From positions 1 through 64,000 of the forward strand of contig JAHJTV010000035.1 of NCBI GenBank assembly GCA_018829445.1: a DNA stretch of 64,000 bases. The letters are read 5' to 3'. Positions 47,689 to 56,913 of this stretch are shown here, piece after piece. Source of the DNA: a bacterium. GTDB taxonomy: Bacteria; SAR324; XYD2-FULL-50-16. The translations under genes were made by a program, and so were the position numbers. The stretch's first letter is position 1; every line of letters starts with the position of its first letter. A model generated the notes under the pieces. It saw only the letters and a list, made by a program, of their open reading frames with translations. It searched no databases and was not told where the DNA came from.

Positions 47689-48810
47689 ATGAGTGCGGCA
47701 CTAAAAACAGAATTTTTAACCATAAATATGGGACCCCAGCATCCCTCGACGCATGGGGTTATTCGTTTCATTATCAAAACTGATGGTGAGATCATTCATG
47801 AATGTGATCCGGATGTTGGTTACCTTCATCGTGGTATTGAGAAAATAGCTGAGACTGTCAGCTGGCAGGGGTTTGTTCCCTATACCGATAGGATTGACTA
47901 TGTCTGTTCCATGAATGCTAACCTGTCTTACTGCATGGCGGTGGAAAAGCTAATGGGTTTGGAAATCCCGGAAAGAGCTGAATACATACGAGTAATCGTT
48001 TGTGAACTGAACAGGATTTCCAGCCATGCCATTGCAATTGGCGCAGCCAATATGGATATGGGGGCTTTTACTCCGTTTGTCCATTTACTGCGTGAAAGAG
48101 AACATATCAACGATCTTCTGGAAATGATCTGCGGAGCGCGGTTAACATATAATTATATCTGTATTGGCGGCGTCAATTATGATTTGCCCGTCGGATTTCG
48201 AGCGAAAACAGAAGAGTTTCTTAACCATTTCGAGGTGGTGGTCGAGCAGATTCACAGGTTGATCAGTTACAACCGTATCTTCATCAAGCGATTTGCCAAT
48301 GTTGCCAGCGTGTCACCGGAAATGGCCATGAGCTATAACCTGGTGGGACCAAATTTAAGAGGATCAGGGGTAAATTTTGATGTCAGAAAGGCAGAGCCAT
48401 ATAGTGTATACCCCGAACTGGATTTTGATATCCCGCTGGGTGACGGATGTGAAGGCACCTTGGGTGACTGTTATGATCGGTACATGGTTCGGGCAAAGGA
48501 GATCAAGGAATCGATTAAGATTATTCGACAATGTTTGGAGAAGATTCCTGAAGGTGAAATCAAGGCAGTAGTAAAAAGCGTTATTAAACCTCCCAAAGGT
48601 CACGTCTATTTCCGTACAGAGACTCCACGTGGTGACACCGGATATTTCATCTATAGCGATGGACAATCTTCACCGTATCGCCTGAAAATCAGAACCGGTT
48701 CTTTTACGGGGATGTCTATCATTCCTGAAATAGCAAAAGGTGTTTTTATTGCCGATCTGGTGGCAATAATCGGTTCTCTGGATATTGTTGCTCCTGAGTT
48801 GGATCGGTAA
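47689..48810 (+). CDS. nuoD: NADH-quinone oxidoreductase subunit D
   Basis: The 373-residue 49-kDa homologue that forms the quinone cavity with NuoB. Blocks include NMGPQHPSTHGV, VGYLHRGIEK and the C-terminal GSLDIVAPELDR. It evolved from a [NiFe] hydrogenase large subunit but lacks the nickel cysteines. It starts two bases after nuoC. Confidence 0.95.
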   Translation: MSAALKTEFLTINMGPQHPSTHGVIRFIIKTDGEIIHECDPDVGYLHRGIEKIAETVSWQGFVPYTDRIDYVCSMNANLSYCMAVEKLMGLEIPERAEYIRVIVCELNRISSHAIAIGAANMDMGAFTPFVHLLREREHINDLLEMICGARLTYNYICIGGVNYDLPVGFRAKTEEFLNHFEVVVEQIHRLISYNRIFIKRFANVASVSPEMAMSYNLVGPNLRGSGVNFDVRKAEPYSVYPELDFDIPLGDGCEGTLGDCYDRYMVRAKEIKESIKIIRQCLEKIPEGEIKAVVKSVIKPPKGHVYFRTETPRGDTGYFIYSDGQSSPYRLKIRTGSFTGMSIIPEIAKGVFIADLVAIIGSLDIVAPELDR

Positions 48811-48834
48811 ACAACATTAAGATTTAAGCAAATT

Positions 48835-50004
48835 ATGGAAAGTTTATTATTAGGATTAGGGTTAAGTGTACTATCTGCAAAGGTTCTGAATGCAATCATC
48901 ATTGGGGTTATTATCCTTTTGGTTTTTGTAACGATTGGGGGAATTTTAACCTGGGTTGAACGGCGCGTATCCGGATTTATTCAATCAAGGCTAGGACCGA
49001 ACCGGGTTGGACCGCAAGGTGTTCTGCAATGGGTTGCTGACGGGGTTAAGTTGATATTTAAAGAGGATCTCATTCCCGATGGTTCAGATCGGATCCTTTT
49101 TAGAATAGCTCCTTATTTTTGCCTGATTGGTGTCTTTTGCACCTTGGTTGTAATGCCCTGGGGAACCGGCGTTATTGTGGCCGACCTGAATGTTGGATTG
49201 TTTTATTTCATCTCCATCACTTCGCTGGTGGTGATAGGGGTGCTGATGGCGGGATGGAGTTCCAACAATAAATGGTCTCTCCTGGGCGGTATGAGGGCTG
49301 CTGCACAAATTGTCAGTTATGAAATCCCGGTGGGGATGGGACTGCTGGTTCCGATTTTAATAGCAGGAACGCTCTCCATGCAAGGGATTGTTGGCGCACA
49401 AGGCTGGTTACCATGGGATTGGATGCTCTTCAAAAGCCCCTTCACGGTTATATCATTCATCATATTTTTTATCGGATCACTGGCGGAAGCCAACCGGATT
49501 CCATTTGACCTGCCGGAAGCAGAATCGGAACTGGTATCCGGTTATTGTACTGAATACTCCGGTTTCCGTTATGCGGTTTTCTTTTTGTCGGAGTGGGCGA
49601 ACCTGTTTGTAATGGGGGGATTGACCACGGTTGTATACCTCGGTGGCGGAAATCTGCCAGGGATTGTGGCGGACAACGCAATTTTAAGTGTAGTTGTTTT
49701 TGGCATTAAAACTTCAGTGGTTGTCTTTGTAGTCATGTGGATTCGTTGGACTTTGCCACGTTTCAGGATTGATCAACTCATGAAGCTGTCGTGGAAGTAC
49801 CTGTTACCGGGTGCGTTTTTAGCCTTTTTCGGGCAAGCGATCTATATGCTGTTAACCTGGGAATACCAAAAAGTTCAATATGCAGTTGCGGTGGTAGTAT
49901 TCGTTTTATTCTTGGGTGTTTTATTAAAATTCATCAAACGAGTAGCTGTTAACATCAAAGAACAGAAATTGCCGGTTAATTCACCGAATGCGCCACTTGC
50001 ATAG
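48835..50004 (+). CDS. nuoH: NADH-quinone oxidoreductase subunit H
   Basis: A 389-residue membrane subunit with eight or more predicted helices. Family stretches are RRVSGFIQSRLGPNRVGPQG near residues 43-62 and the FDLPEAESELVSGY and EYSGFRYA segments. It connects the quinone site to the proton channels. Confidence 0.95.
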   Translation: MESLLLGLGLSVLSAKVLNAIIIGVIILLVFVTIGGILTWVERRVSGFIQSRLGPNRVGPQGVLQWVADGVKLIFKEDLIPDGSDRILFRIAPYFCLIGVFCTLVVMPWGTGVIVADLNVGLFYFISITSLVVIGVLMAGWSSNNKWSLLGGMRAAAQIVSYEIPVGMGLLVPILIAGTLSMQGIVGAQGWLPWDWMLFKSPFTVISFIIFFIGSLAEANRIPFDLPEAESELVSGYCTEYSGFRYAVFFLSEWANLFVMGGLTTVVYLGGGNLPGIVADNAILSVVVFGIKTSVVVFVVMWIRWTLPRFRIDQLMKLSWKYLLPGAFLAFFGQAIYMLLTWEYQKVQYAVAVVVFVLFLGVLLKFIKRVAVNIKEQKLPVNSPNAPLA

Positions 50005-50043
50005 GTGCATCTATCAATATTTAGGCCAGAAGAAATAACGATC

Positions 50044-50667
50044 ATGGGTGGATATTTTCAAAATATAAAAGACGGTTTTCAGTCAGTATTTGAAGGAATG
50101 AGCGTGACATTGGCTTCAATGTTCGTGCGTCCTGTAACCGTTCAGTATCCTGAAGTAGATATCTCTACAAACGAGACTATTTCAAGAAATTATAAAAGCA
50201 CGTTGATGGGGATGCCGCCGAACTACCGCGGTATTCTTAATGTAGATCTGAATCTGTGTACGGCCTGTGGGTTGTGTCAAAAGGCTTGTCCCATTGAATG
50301 TATTGTGATTGACAATGTGAAATGTGACAAAACCGGTTTGACAGATAAAGACGGAGTAGCTGTCAAAAACAGGTTTACGCAAAAGGAGGCTTTGAAAACA
50401 AGAGCAAGCACCCGTTTTGATATCAATATGGGTAAATGCATGTTTTGCGGATTATGCGTCATCGCTTGTCCAACAACAGCTATTAAACACACCAACAAAT
50501 TCGAATTCAACCAGAGTTCCTTGGAAGAACTGGTGTTAAGATTTGTAAGTGATGAAGAAAGATCCAAAGCTGAAGCCCGGGCAAATGAAATAGATGAGGA
50601 AGCCGCCAGGAAAAAAGCTGAAAAGGCAAAAAAAGAGGAAAAAGCAAAAGAAGGAGAAGTAGAATGA
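50044..50667 (+). CDS. nuoI: NADH-quinone oxidoreductase subunit I
   Basis: A 207-residue ferredoxin-like subunit with two [4Fe-4S] motifs, CTACGLCQKACPIEC and CMFCGLCVIACPTTA. The C-terminus is a long Lys/Glu-rich tail. The ATG at 50044 is preferred over an upstream in-frame GTG because it matches the normal NuoI N-terminus. In a complex without NuoEFG, NuoI is the likely entry for electrons. Its stop overlaps the nuoJ start. Confidence 0.94.
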   Translation: MGGYFQNIKDGFQSVFEGMSVTLASMFVRPVTVQYPEVDISTNETISRNYKSTLMGMPPNYRGILNVDLNLCTACGLCQKACPIECIVIDNVKCDKTGLTDKDGVAVKNRFTQKEALKTRASTRFDINMGKCMFCGLCVIACPTTAIKHTNKFEFNQSSLEELVLRFVSDEERSKAEARANEIDEEAARKKAEKAKKEEKAKEGEVE

Positions 50668-51167
50668 TCGAGTTATCTCAACTATTTTTTTATTTGTTTG
50701 CGGCAATGGTGCTTGGTGTAGGATTAATAGTCGCGTTTTCTAAAAACCTGCTTCGCTCAGCATTTGCACTCTTTTTTGTTCTATTTGGAGTGGCCGGTTT
50801 GTATGTTTTGCTGGGCGGTGATTTTATAGCCATTGTTCAAATATTGGTATACGCCGGCGGCGTTAATGTCCTGCTGATATTTGGTACCATGCTGACTGCG
50901 GATGTTTCAAACCCTGCGAAGAGTAATCTTTCTTTTCAAGGGATATTAACTGCTCTGGCAGCCATCGGCTTTTTCATTGTTGTTTACGGAATAATAAGTT
51001 CGACAAACTGGGGAGTTATTACTCCCGCTCCAATGGAATCCACAACTAGGAACCTGGGAATTCTTCTGCTTCAGGATTATGTTCTGCCGTTTGAGGTTAT
51101 TTCGTTTCTACTGTTGTCAGCCATGATTGGTGCGCTGGTTCTGGTTATAAAAGGAGATCAAAAATGA
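50664..51167 (+). CDS. nuoJ: NADH-quinone oxidoreductase subunit J
   Basis: A 167-residue membrane subunit with about five helices, including the conserved YVLLGGDFIAIVQILVYAGG segment. It overlaps nuoI and nuoK by four bases each, so the three are translationally coupled. Confidence 0.94.
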   Translation: MIELSQLFFYLFAAMVLGVGLIVAFSKNLLRSAFALFFVLFGVAGLYVLLGGDFIAIVQILVYAGGVNVLLIFGTMLTADVSNPAKSNLSFQGILTALAAIGFFIVVYGIISSTNWGVITPAPMESTTRNLGILLLQDYVLPFEVISFLLLSAMIGALVLVIKGDQK

Positions 51168-51475
51168 GTTTAGAAGGTTATCTGGCTGTTTCGGCAGCAT
51201 TGTTTACCTTGGGGATTGTCATGTATGTCTCCAGGAAAAACAGTATTGCTATCCTGATGGGAGTCGAATTGATATTGAATGCAGCAGCGTTAAACTTTGT
51301 TGCATTTTCCAGATTTACCCCGTCAAAGGTCTCCCAGTTAGATGGGCAGGTATTTGCAATTTTTATTATCCTGATGGCTGCAGCAGAAGCGGTGGTGGCG
51401 TTGGCGATAGCTCTTTCCGTTTATAAGGAATTCAAACAGATCGGGGCTGATAAGCTTTCAACTCTCAAAGGATAA
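51164..51475 (+). CDS. nuoK: NADH-quinone oxidoreductase subunit K
   Basis: A 103-residue subunit with three membrane helices, homologous to MrpC. It carries the conserved membrane-embedded glutamates in the GVELILNAAALNF and AAAEAVVALAI segments used for proton translocation. Confidence 0.95.
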   Translation: MSLEGYLAVSAALFTLGIVMYVSRKNSIAILMGVELILNAAALNFVAFSRFTPSKVSQLDGQVFAIFIILMAAAEAVVALAIALSVYKEFKQIGADKLSTLKG

Positions 51476-51529
51476 TTCTGTTATTTCTGTATTGCACAAT
51501 CACGACAACAATAAAACCTTAGACAAGTA

Positions 51530-53671
51530 ATGAGTTACATACAAACTGTAATACCCTGGGTTCCGATACTCCCTTTGCTGGGAGCAATCTTCCTGGGTTT
51601 GATAGGGAAAAAGGTCTATAAAAAGTATGGCGAGGATGTTACCGGAATAATAGGATGTTCAGCCCCCATACTATCAGCGATTTTAGCGTTTACATCATTT
51701 TTTGTTCTGTTGAGTTTAGATCCTGCTGATCGTATCATCCAAATACATCTTATCGATTGGTTTTCTGTTGCTGATTTGGATATACAATGGGCTTTTCGCT
51801 ATGATCCACTGTCGGCGCTGATGCTGATGATCGTAACCGGTATCGGATCTTTGATTCACATTTACGGAATGGGTTATATGCACAGCGATAAGTCTTTTTC
51901 CCGCTTTTTCGCATATATGAACCTGTTTATAACCTCAATGTTACTATTGGTGTTAGGCGATAACATTATTATTATGTTCCTGGGATGGGAAGGTGTCGGG
52001 CTTTGCTCTTACCTGTTGATCGGATTCTGGTTTGATGAGGAAGCCAATGCCATTGCCGGTAAAAAAGCCTTCATTACAAACAGAATAGGAGACCTGGGAT
52101 TTCTTGTCGGAATTTTCCTGGTAGTTATGTATTCTTATAATGTGTTTGGATCGGTTAACCTTTCCTTTTCGGAATTGCAGCTCCGCATTGGTGAATTGTC
52201 GCAGCAAACCTTCGCCGGTTTTCCACTGCTGGAAGTAATCGCATTTTGTTTCTTTATCGGGGCCATGGGAAAATCAGCCCAAATTCCTCTATATGTCTGG
52301 TTACCGGATGCCATGGCAGGACCTACTCCGGTCAGTGCTTTGATCCACGCGGCTACGATGGTAACAGCCGGTGTTTACATGATGGGTCGTTTGTTCTTCC
52401 TGTACACGTTAGCACCACATGTACTGGGTTTTGTTGCAGTGATAGCTGCCTTGACCTGCTTTTTCTCGGCAACGATAGGTATGGCCCAGTTCGACATCAA
52501 AAAGGTTCTGGCATACTCCACGGTAAGTCAGCTGGGATATATGTTTCTGGCCATGAGTGTTGGAGCCTTCAGTGCCGGTATCTTTCACCTGTTGACCCAT
52601 GCAGCTTTTAAAGCCGCTCTGTTTATGGGATCAGGATCGGTGATTGTAGCCCTGCATCACAAACAAGATATGAGAGGGATGGGAGGATTATTAAAGAAAA
52701 TGCCTGTGACCGGACTGTCCTTCATTGCTGCAACCCTGGCAATTATGGGATTTCCGCTTACATCCGGTTTTTTCAGCAAGGATGAGATTCTCTGGAAAGC
52801 ATTCATCCAGGGATCACCTGCCCTGTGGGCAGTGGGATTTGTCGCTGCCGGGATTACATCATTTTATATGTGGCGTCTTGTTTTTATGACATTTTTTGGA
52901 GAAACAAGAGCCGACAAGCATACCTGGGATCATTGCAAGGAGCAACCCAAAAGAACAGTCGTTCCCATTGCCATCCTGGCAATTGCGGCACTGACACTCG
53001 GGTTCCTCAATGTCCCGCATTTTCTGGGTGGGCATAGCAATTTTACAAATTTCCTTGATCCGGTAGTTCATGATATTCAAGGTAAACCGGCAGAAAATTT
53101 TCACAAGATTCAACTGGAGGCAGCTCATACTGAAACCAGCACAAGTCAGGCAGCGACTTCAGAGCATCACTCAGGTGATGGTGCAGAAGTTGATCATACT
53201 GCACTTGAATGGGGGTTAATGTGTGCTTCGGTTGCCTGGACTCTTTTTACTGCGTTTCTGGCCTACATTTTATATATCAAGAAACCGGAAGTACGTGAAA
53301 AAATAATGTCTGCATTGGTTTCCCAGAATATATTTAAGGTTTTATACAACAAGTATTATGTAGACGAATTTTACGAAGCTGTTGTCATCAATCCAATTCG
53401 TAGACTTTTCGAGTTCCTGGCTGCGTTTGATGCGATGATAGTTGATGGTTTGGTAAATCTGGCTGGTTTTCTCGGTCGCGCATTGAGTGTCTTTACAGGA
53501 GTATTTGACAATGAAGTTGTTGATGGGGCTGTAAACGGCGCTGGGTGGACAGCTCAGACAGGAGGTAGAGGGGCAAGTTCCATTCAATCGGGAAGAATTC
53601 AGACCGTTATTGGCAGTTCTGTCGTTATTTTTCTAGTGATTGTTGTCTTAGTTGTCTTCTTTTTGGTGTAA
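51530..53671 (+). CDS. nuoL: NADH-quinone oxidoreductase subunit L
   Basis: A 713-residue antiporter-like subunit, the largest membrane subunit of complex I. The segments GWEGVGLCSYLLIGFW and TPVSALIHAATMVTAGVYM are typical. A hydrophilic His/Glu-rich insertion (about residues 530-560, with TSEHHSGDGAEVDH) precedes the C-terminal lateral helix region. It is expected to carry one of the proton channels. Confidence 0.95.
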   Translation: MSYIQTVIPWVPILPLLGAIFLGLIGKKVYKKYGEDVTGIIGCSAPILSAILAFTSFFVLLSLDPADRIIQIHLIDWFSVADLDIQWAFRYDPLSALMLMIVTGIGSLIHIYGMGYMHSDKSFSRFFAYMNLFITSMLLLVLGDNIIIMFLGWEGVGLCSYLLIGFWFDEEANAIAGKKAFITNRIGDLGFLVGIFLVVMYSYNVFGSVNLSFSELQLRIGELSQQTFAGFPLLEVIAFCFFIGAMGKSAQIPLYVWLPDAMAGPTPVSALIHAATMVTAGVYMMGRLFFLYTLAPHVLGFVAVIAALTCFFSATIGMAQFDIKKVLAYSTVSQLGYMFLAMSVGAFSAGIFHLLTHAAFKAALFMGSGSVIVALHHKQDMRGMGGLLKKMPVTGLSFIAATLAIMGFPLTSGFFSKDEILWKAFIQGSPALWAVGFVAAGITSFYMWRLVFMTFFGETRADKHTWDHCKEQPKRTVVPIAILAIAALTLGFLNVPHFLGGHSNFTNFLDPVVHDIQGKPAENFHKIQLEAAHTETSTSQAATSEHHSGDGAEVDHTALEWGLMCASVAWTLFTAFLAYILYIKKPEVREKIMSALVSQNIFKVLYNKYYVDEFYEAVVINPIRRLFEFLAAFDAMIVDGLVNLAGFLGRALSVFTGVFDNEVVDGAVNGAGWTAQTGGRGASSIQSGRIQTVIGSSVVIFLVIVVLVVFFLV

Positions 53672-53735
53672 CCGGTTTCCGGTTGACTTTCTATTTACAT
53701 TAAAAGGATCACGTTAAATCAAAATTGAGGTTGTG

Positions 53736-55241
53736 ATGAGTCATATTTTATCGTGGGTCGTTTTTATCCCACTTATTGGAGTTCCTTTCTTGTGGTTGGT
53801 ATCTAAGGAGAAAGCAAAATGGGTTGCTTTAATCGCTGTAATAATCGATTTTTTAGTCGCCCTGCCCTTGTTTATCAATTTTGATAAGGCTCTTAAGGGC
53901 GTAACCACAGTGGGTGAAATGCAGTTTGTGGAAAAAGCCAGCTGGATTCCAAGCCTGGGGATCGAATATTTCATCGGTGTTGATGGAATTTCGATAACAA
54001 TGATTTTGCTGACACTGATCATTGGTGTGATGGCTGCTTTGGCTTCGTGGCGAATTGGCATTTATCAGCGCGGCTATTTCGCCATGTTCCTTCTGTTGGA
54101 AACAGCGATGTTGGGAGTGTTTGTTTCCCTGGACCTGATTCTCTTTTACCTTTTCTGGGAAGTGATGCTGTTTCCAATGTACTTCCTGATCGGAGTTTGG
54201 GGAGGACCAAGAAGAATATATGCCGCGATAAAGTTTTTCCTTTATACCTTACTGGGAAGTATTGGTATGTTGTTGGCGATCATCGCAATCTGGTATTTTG
54301 CCCCGGGCGACAGTACGTTTAACATGATCGAGTTGCTACAACGGGTTCAGGCAGGTGGAGAATTTGCGGGACCCGCGATTTTCGGGTTTCCATTCGCCAA
54401 GGTTGTATTTATTGCGCTATTCATCGGGTTTGCAATCAAGGTACCGATTTTCCCATTCCATACTTGGTTACCGGATGCTCATGTTGAAGCCCCGACTGCA
54501 ATCTCAGTGATTTTGGCCGGTGTGCTTTTAAAAATGGGAACTTATGGCTTCCTCAGAATCAACTTTCCTCTCTTTCCGGAAGTATTTGAATGGTTCAGGG
54601 ATTTTCTGATTGTCCTGGCTGTGATTAACATTGTATACGGTGCCTTATGTGCATTGGCGCAATCCGACTTTAAGAAAATGATTGCCTACTCATCAGTCAG
54701 TCACATGGGTTTTGTGATTTTGGGAATCGGAGCGGCAACGGAACAGGGAATAAACGGTGCTGTTCTTCAGATGTTTAACCATGGAACCATAACTGCCATG
54801 CTCTTCCTTCTGGTGGGGGTCGTTTATGACAGGGCTCATCATCGACAAATTGCAGGGTTTGGTGGATTGGCATCAGTAACACCTGTTTATGCGACAATTA
54901 CCAGTTTAGCTTTTATGGCGGCAATTGGACTGCCCGGGTTAAGCGGATTTATTTCAGAATTTCTGATTCTGGCAGGTGCCTTTAAGGTTTATCAGGTCGC
55001 AACCATTGTCTCAGGTCTCGGAATTATTTTTGGGGCAGCGTATATGTTATGGGCTTACCAGAGAGTTTTCTTTGGCAAGATAAATGAAAAATACAAAGAT
55101 CTCACTGATATGAATGTAGTCGAACTGGCATCCGTTGTACCGCTTATCTGTATAGTCATTTTTCTCGGTATAATGCCTAATGCCATTATCAGTTATTTTG
55201 AGACCTCATTGAATTATCTCAGCAGTATTTTAATGAATTAA
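53736..55241 (+). CDS. nuoM: NADH-quinone oxidoreductase subunit M
   Basis: A 501-residue antiporter-like proton channel subunit with about 14 helices. Recognisable are FYLFWEVMLFPMYFLIG and TWLPDAHVEAPTAISVILAG. The ATG at 53736 follows TTGAGG by five bases; a GTG immediately before it is in the same frame. Confidence 0.95.
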   Translation: MSHILSWVVFIPLIGVPFLWLVSKEKAKWVALIAVIIDFLVALPLFINFDKALKGVTTVGEMQFVEKASWIPSLGIEYFIGVDGISITMILLTLIIGVMAALASWRIGIYQRGYFAMFLLLETAMLGVFVSLDLILFYLFWEVMLFPMYFLIGVWGGPRRIYAAIKFFLYTLLGSIGMLLAIIAIWYFAPGDSTFNMIELLQRVQAGGEFAGPAIFGFPFAKVVFIALFIGFAIKVPIFPFHTWLPDAHVEAPTAISVILAGVLLKMGTYGFLRINFPLFPEVFEWFRDFLIVLAVINIVYGALCALAQSDFKKMIAYSSVSHMGFVILGIGAATEQGINGAVLQMFNHGTITAMLFLLVGVVYDRAHHRQIAGFGGLASVTPVYATITSLAFMAAIGLPGLSGFISEFLILAGAFKVYQVATIVSGLGIIFGAAYMLWAYQRVFFGKINEKYKDLTDMNVVELASVVPLICIVIFLGIMPNAIISYFETSLNYLSSILMN

Positions 55242-55280
55242 CAATTTAAGTTAAACGTAACTATTACCTGTGTGATTAAA

Positions 55281-56717
55281 ATGGTAAATACATTACCCTA
55301 TTTAAGCTATATACCTGCCCATATTGTCATGGGGCTGGCAGTCCTGTTCTTCTTTATTGGAAGAGCGATTCCGGGAGTAAGGAGACTTCCGGCTTCACTG
55401 GTTTTTCTGCTGGTTCTTGCAGTGTGTTTCATCATAGAAGCCTTGGGTAGCGGTTCTAATTCGGTGTTTTTCGAATTGGTGACCATCGATTCTTTCAGTC
55501 GGCTTTACAATCAGATCTTTTTCATTGTGACGGCTGTTGTTGTTATTATGATGCTTTATAATGATGAAATTAAAAGCAAAATAAACTGGGAGGTTTTCGG
55601 ATTGTTATCAACCATCTGCCTGGGCATGATGTTTATGACTGCAGCCTCCAACCTGTTGATGGCTGCTCTGGCCATTGAACTGGTTTCGATTCCTTCCTAC
55701 ATTCTGGTTGCATTAAACAGTAAAAATCCTGTTTCAAAAGAGGCGTCACTAAAGTACATTCTTTTCGGTTCTTTTGCTGCAGGAATTATGCTGTACGGAA
55801 TGTCACTTATTTTCGGCGTTACCGGTTCTTTGAACTTTGAAGTTCTCTGGAAGGGTTTGGGGGATTATTCTGTCGTTAACAGCCCCATCTATTTTCTAGC
55901 TATTCTCATGACCATGGCGGGGATGGTTTTTAAAATTGCTGCGGTACCCTTCCATTTCTGGTGCCCGGACGCGTACCAGGCGGCACCGACTCCTGTAACA
56001 GCGTTTCTGTCAACAGCGCCCAAAGTTGCCGGCTTGGCTTTGATTATCAGATTTTTCTCTTTTCACATCTCTCTGCAGGGTGAGAATCTGACATTGATCA
56101 TCTCAGTTCTGGCCATGGCGACGATGACACTGGGAAATCTGGCTGCATTAAAACAAACGGATATCAAACGGCTGCTGGCTTATTCATCAATTTCCCATGC
56201 AGGCTTTTTACTGATGGGTATTGCTGTGCTGAATGAAGCAGGAAGGCAGGCGGTGTTCTTTTACATTCCGGTTTATATTCTGATGAACCTGGGCGCTTTT
56301 ATGGCCGTCATATATCTATCGAGTGGCAGTAATAATTTTCAAATCTCCTCATACGCCGGCTTGATTAAGAAAAGCCCAATGATAGTTGTTGGTTTTACCG
56401 TCTGTTTGTTCAGTCTGGCCGGAATTCCACCTTTTGCCGGGTTTGTGGCCAAATTTTATCTATTCAAAGTTATTATTGAACAACAACTCTATTTGTTGGC
56501 GGTAGTTGCCGGGATTAATTCTGTTATCTCACTTTATTACTATGTTTATGTGATTAAGGTGATGATCATCGACAGTAGTGACAAACCAGCGGAAGACAAC
56601 AAAATCGGGGTTTTCCCGGTAGCATTTGTAACCCTCTGTGCTATTCCCATCGTCTTTTTTGGAGTTTATTGGCAACCCTTGTTAAATTGGGCTGAAAAAG
56701 TAAAACTCCTGATGTAA
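55281..56717 (+). CDS. nuoN: NADH-quinone oxidoreductase subunit N
   Basis: A 478-residue antiporter-like proton channel subunit with about 14 helices. Conserved stretches are AIELVSIPSYILVAL, FHFWCPDAYQAAPTPVTAFL and LAYSSISHAGFLLMG. The ATG at 55281 is used; an in-frame GTG lies nine bases upstream. It is the last gene of the operon and precedes a strong terminator. Confidence 0.95.
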   Translation: MVNTLPYLSYIPAHIVMGLAVLFFFIGRAIPGVRRLPASLVFLLVLAVCFIIEALGSGSNSVFFELVTIDSFSRLYNQIFFIVTAVVVIMMLYNDEIKSKINWEVFGLLSTICLGMMFMTAASNLLMAALAIELVSIPSYILVALNSKNPVSKEASLKYILFGSFAAGIMLYGMSLIFGVTGSLNFEVLWKGLGDYSVVNSPIYFLAILMTMAGMVFKIAAVPFHFWCPDAYQAAPTPVTAFLSTAPKVAGLALIIRFFSFHISLQGENLTLIISVLAMATMTLGNLAALKQTDIKRLLAYSSISHAGFLLMGIAVLNEAGRQAVFFYIPVYILMNLGAFMAVIYLSSGSNNFQISSYAGLIKKSPMIVVGFTVCLFSLAGIPPFAGFVAKFYLFKVIIEQQLYLLAVVAGINSVISLYYYVYVIKVMIIDSSDKPAEDNKIGVFPVAFVTLCAIPIVFFGVYWQPLLNWAEKVKLLM

Positions 56718-56742
56718 GAGAAACGGGACCTGGATTATTGAG

Positions 56743-56778
56743 CCCGTATAACCGCACTGGTTATACGGGTTTTTTTTT
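56743..56778 (+). terminator. rho-independent terminator of the nuo operon
   Basis: CCCGTATAACC (56743-56753) and GGTTATACGGG (56759-56769) form a perfect 11-bp stem with a GCACT loop, followed by nine T residues. It begins 26 bases after the nuoN stop. Confidence 0.93.
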
Positions 56779-56913
56779 GCGGTAAAAAAGCCTATTTGCT
56801 TAACTCTGTTACTGTTGATATATTTAATTCAAGCTTTTCAGATTGCAGCTCATACTCTTTCGTTCATTTGAAGGATCCTTAATCGTCTTTATATTGCAAT
56901 TCCCGGATATTTT

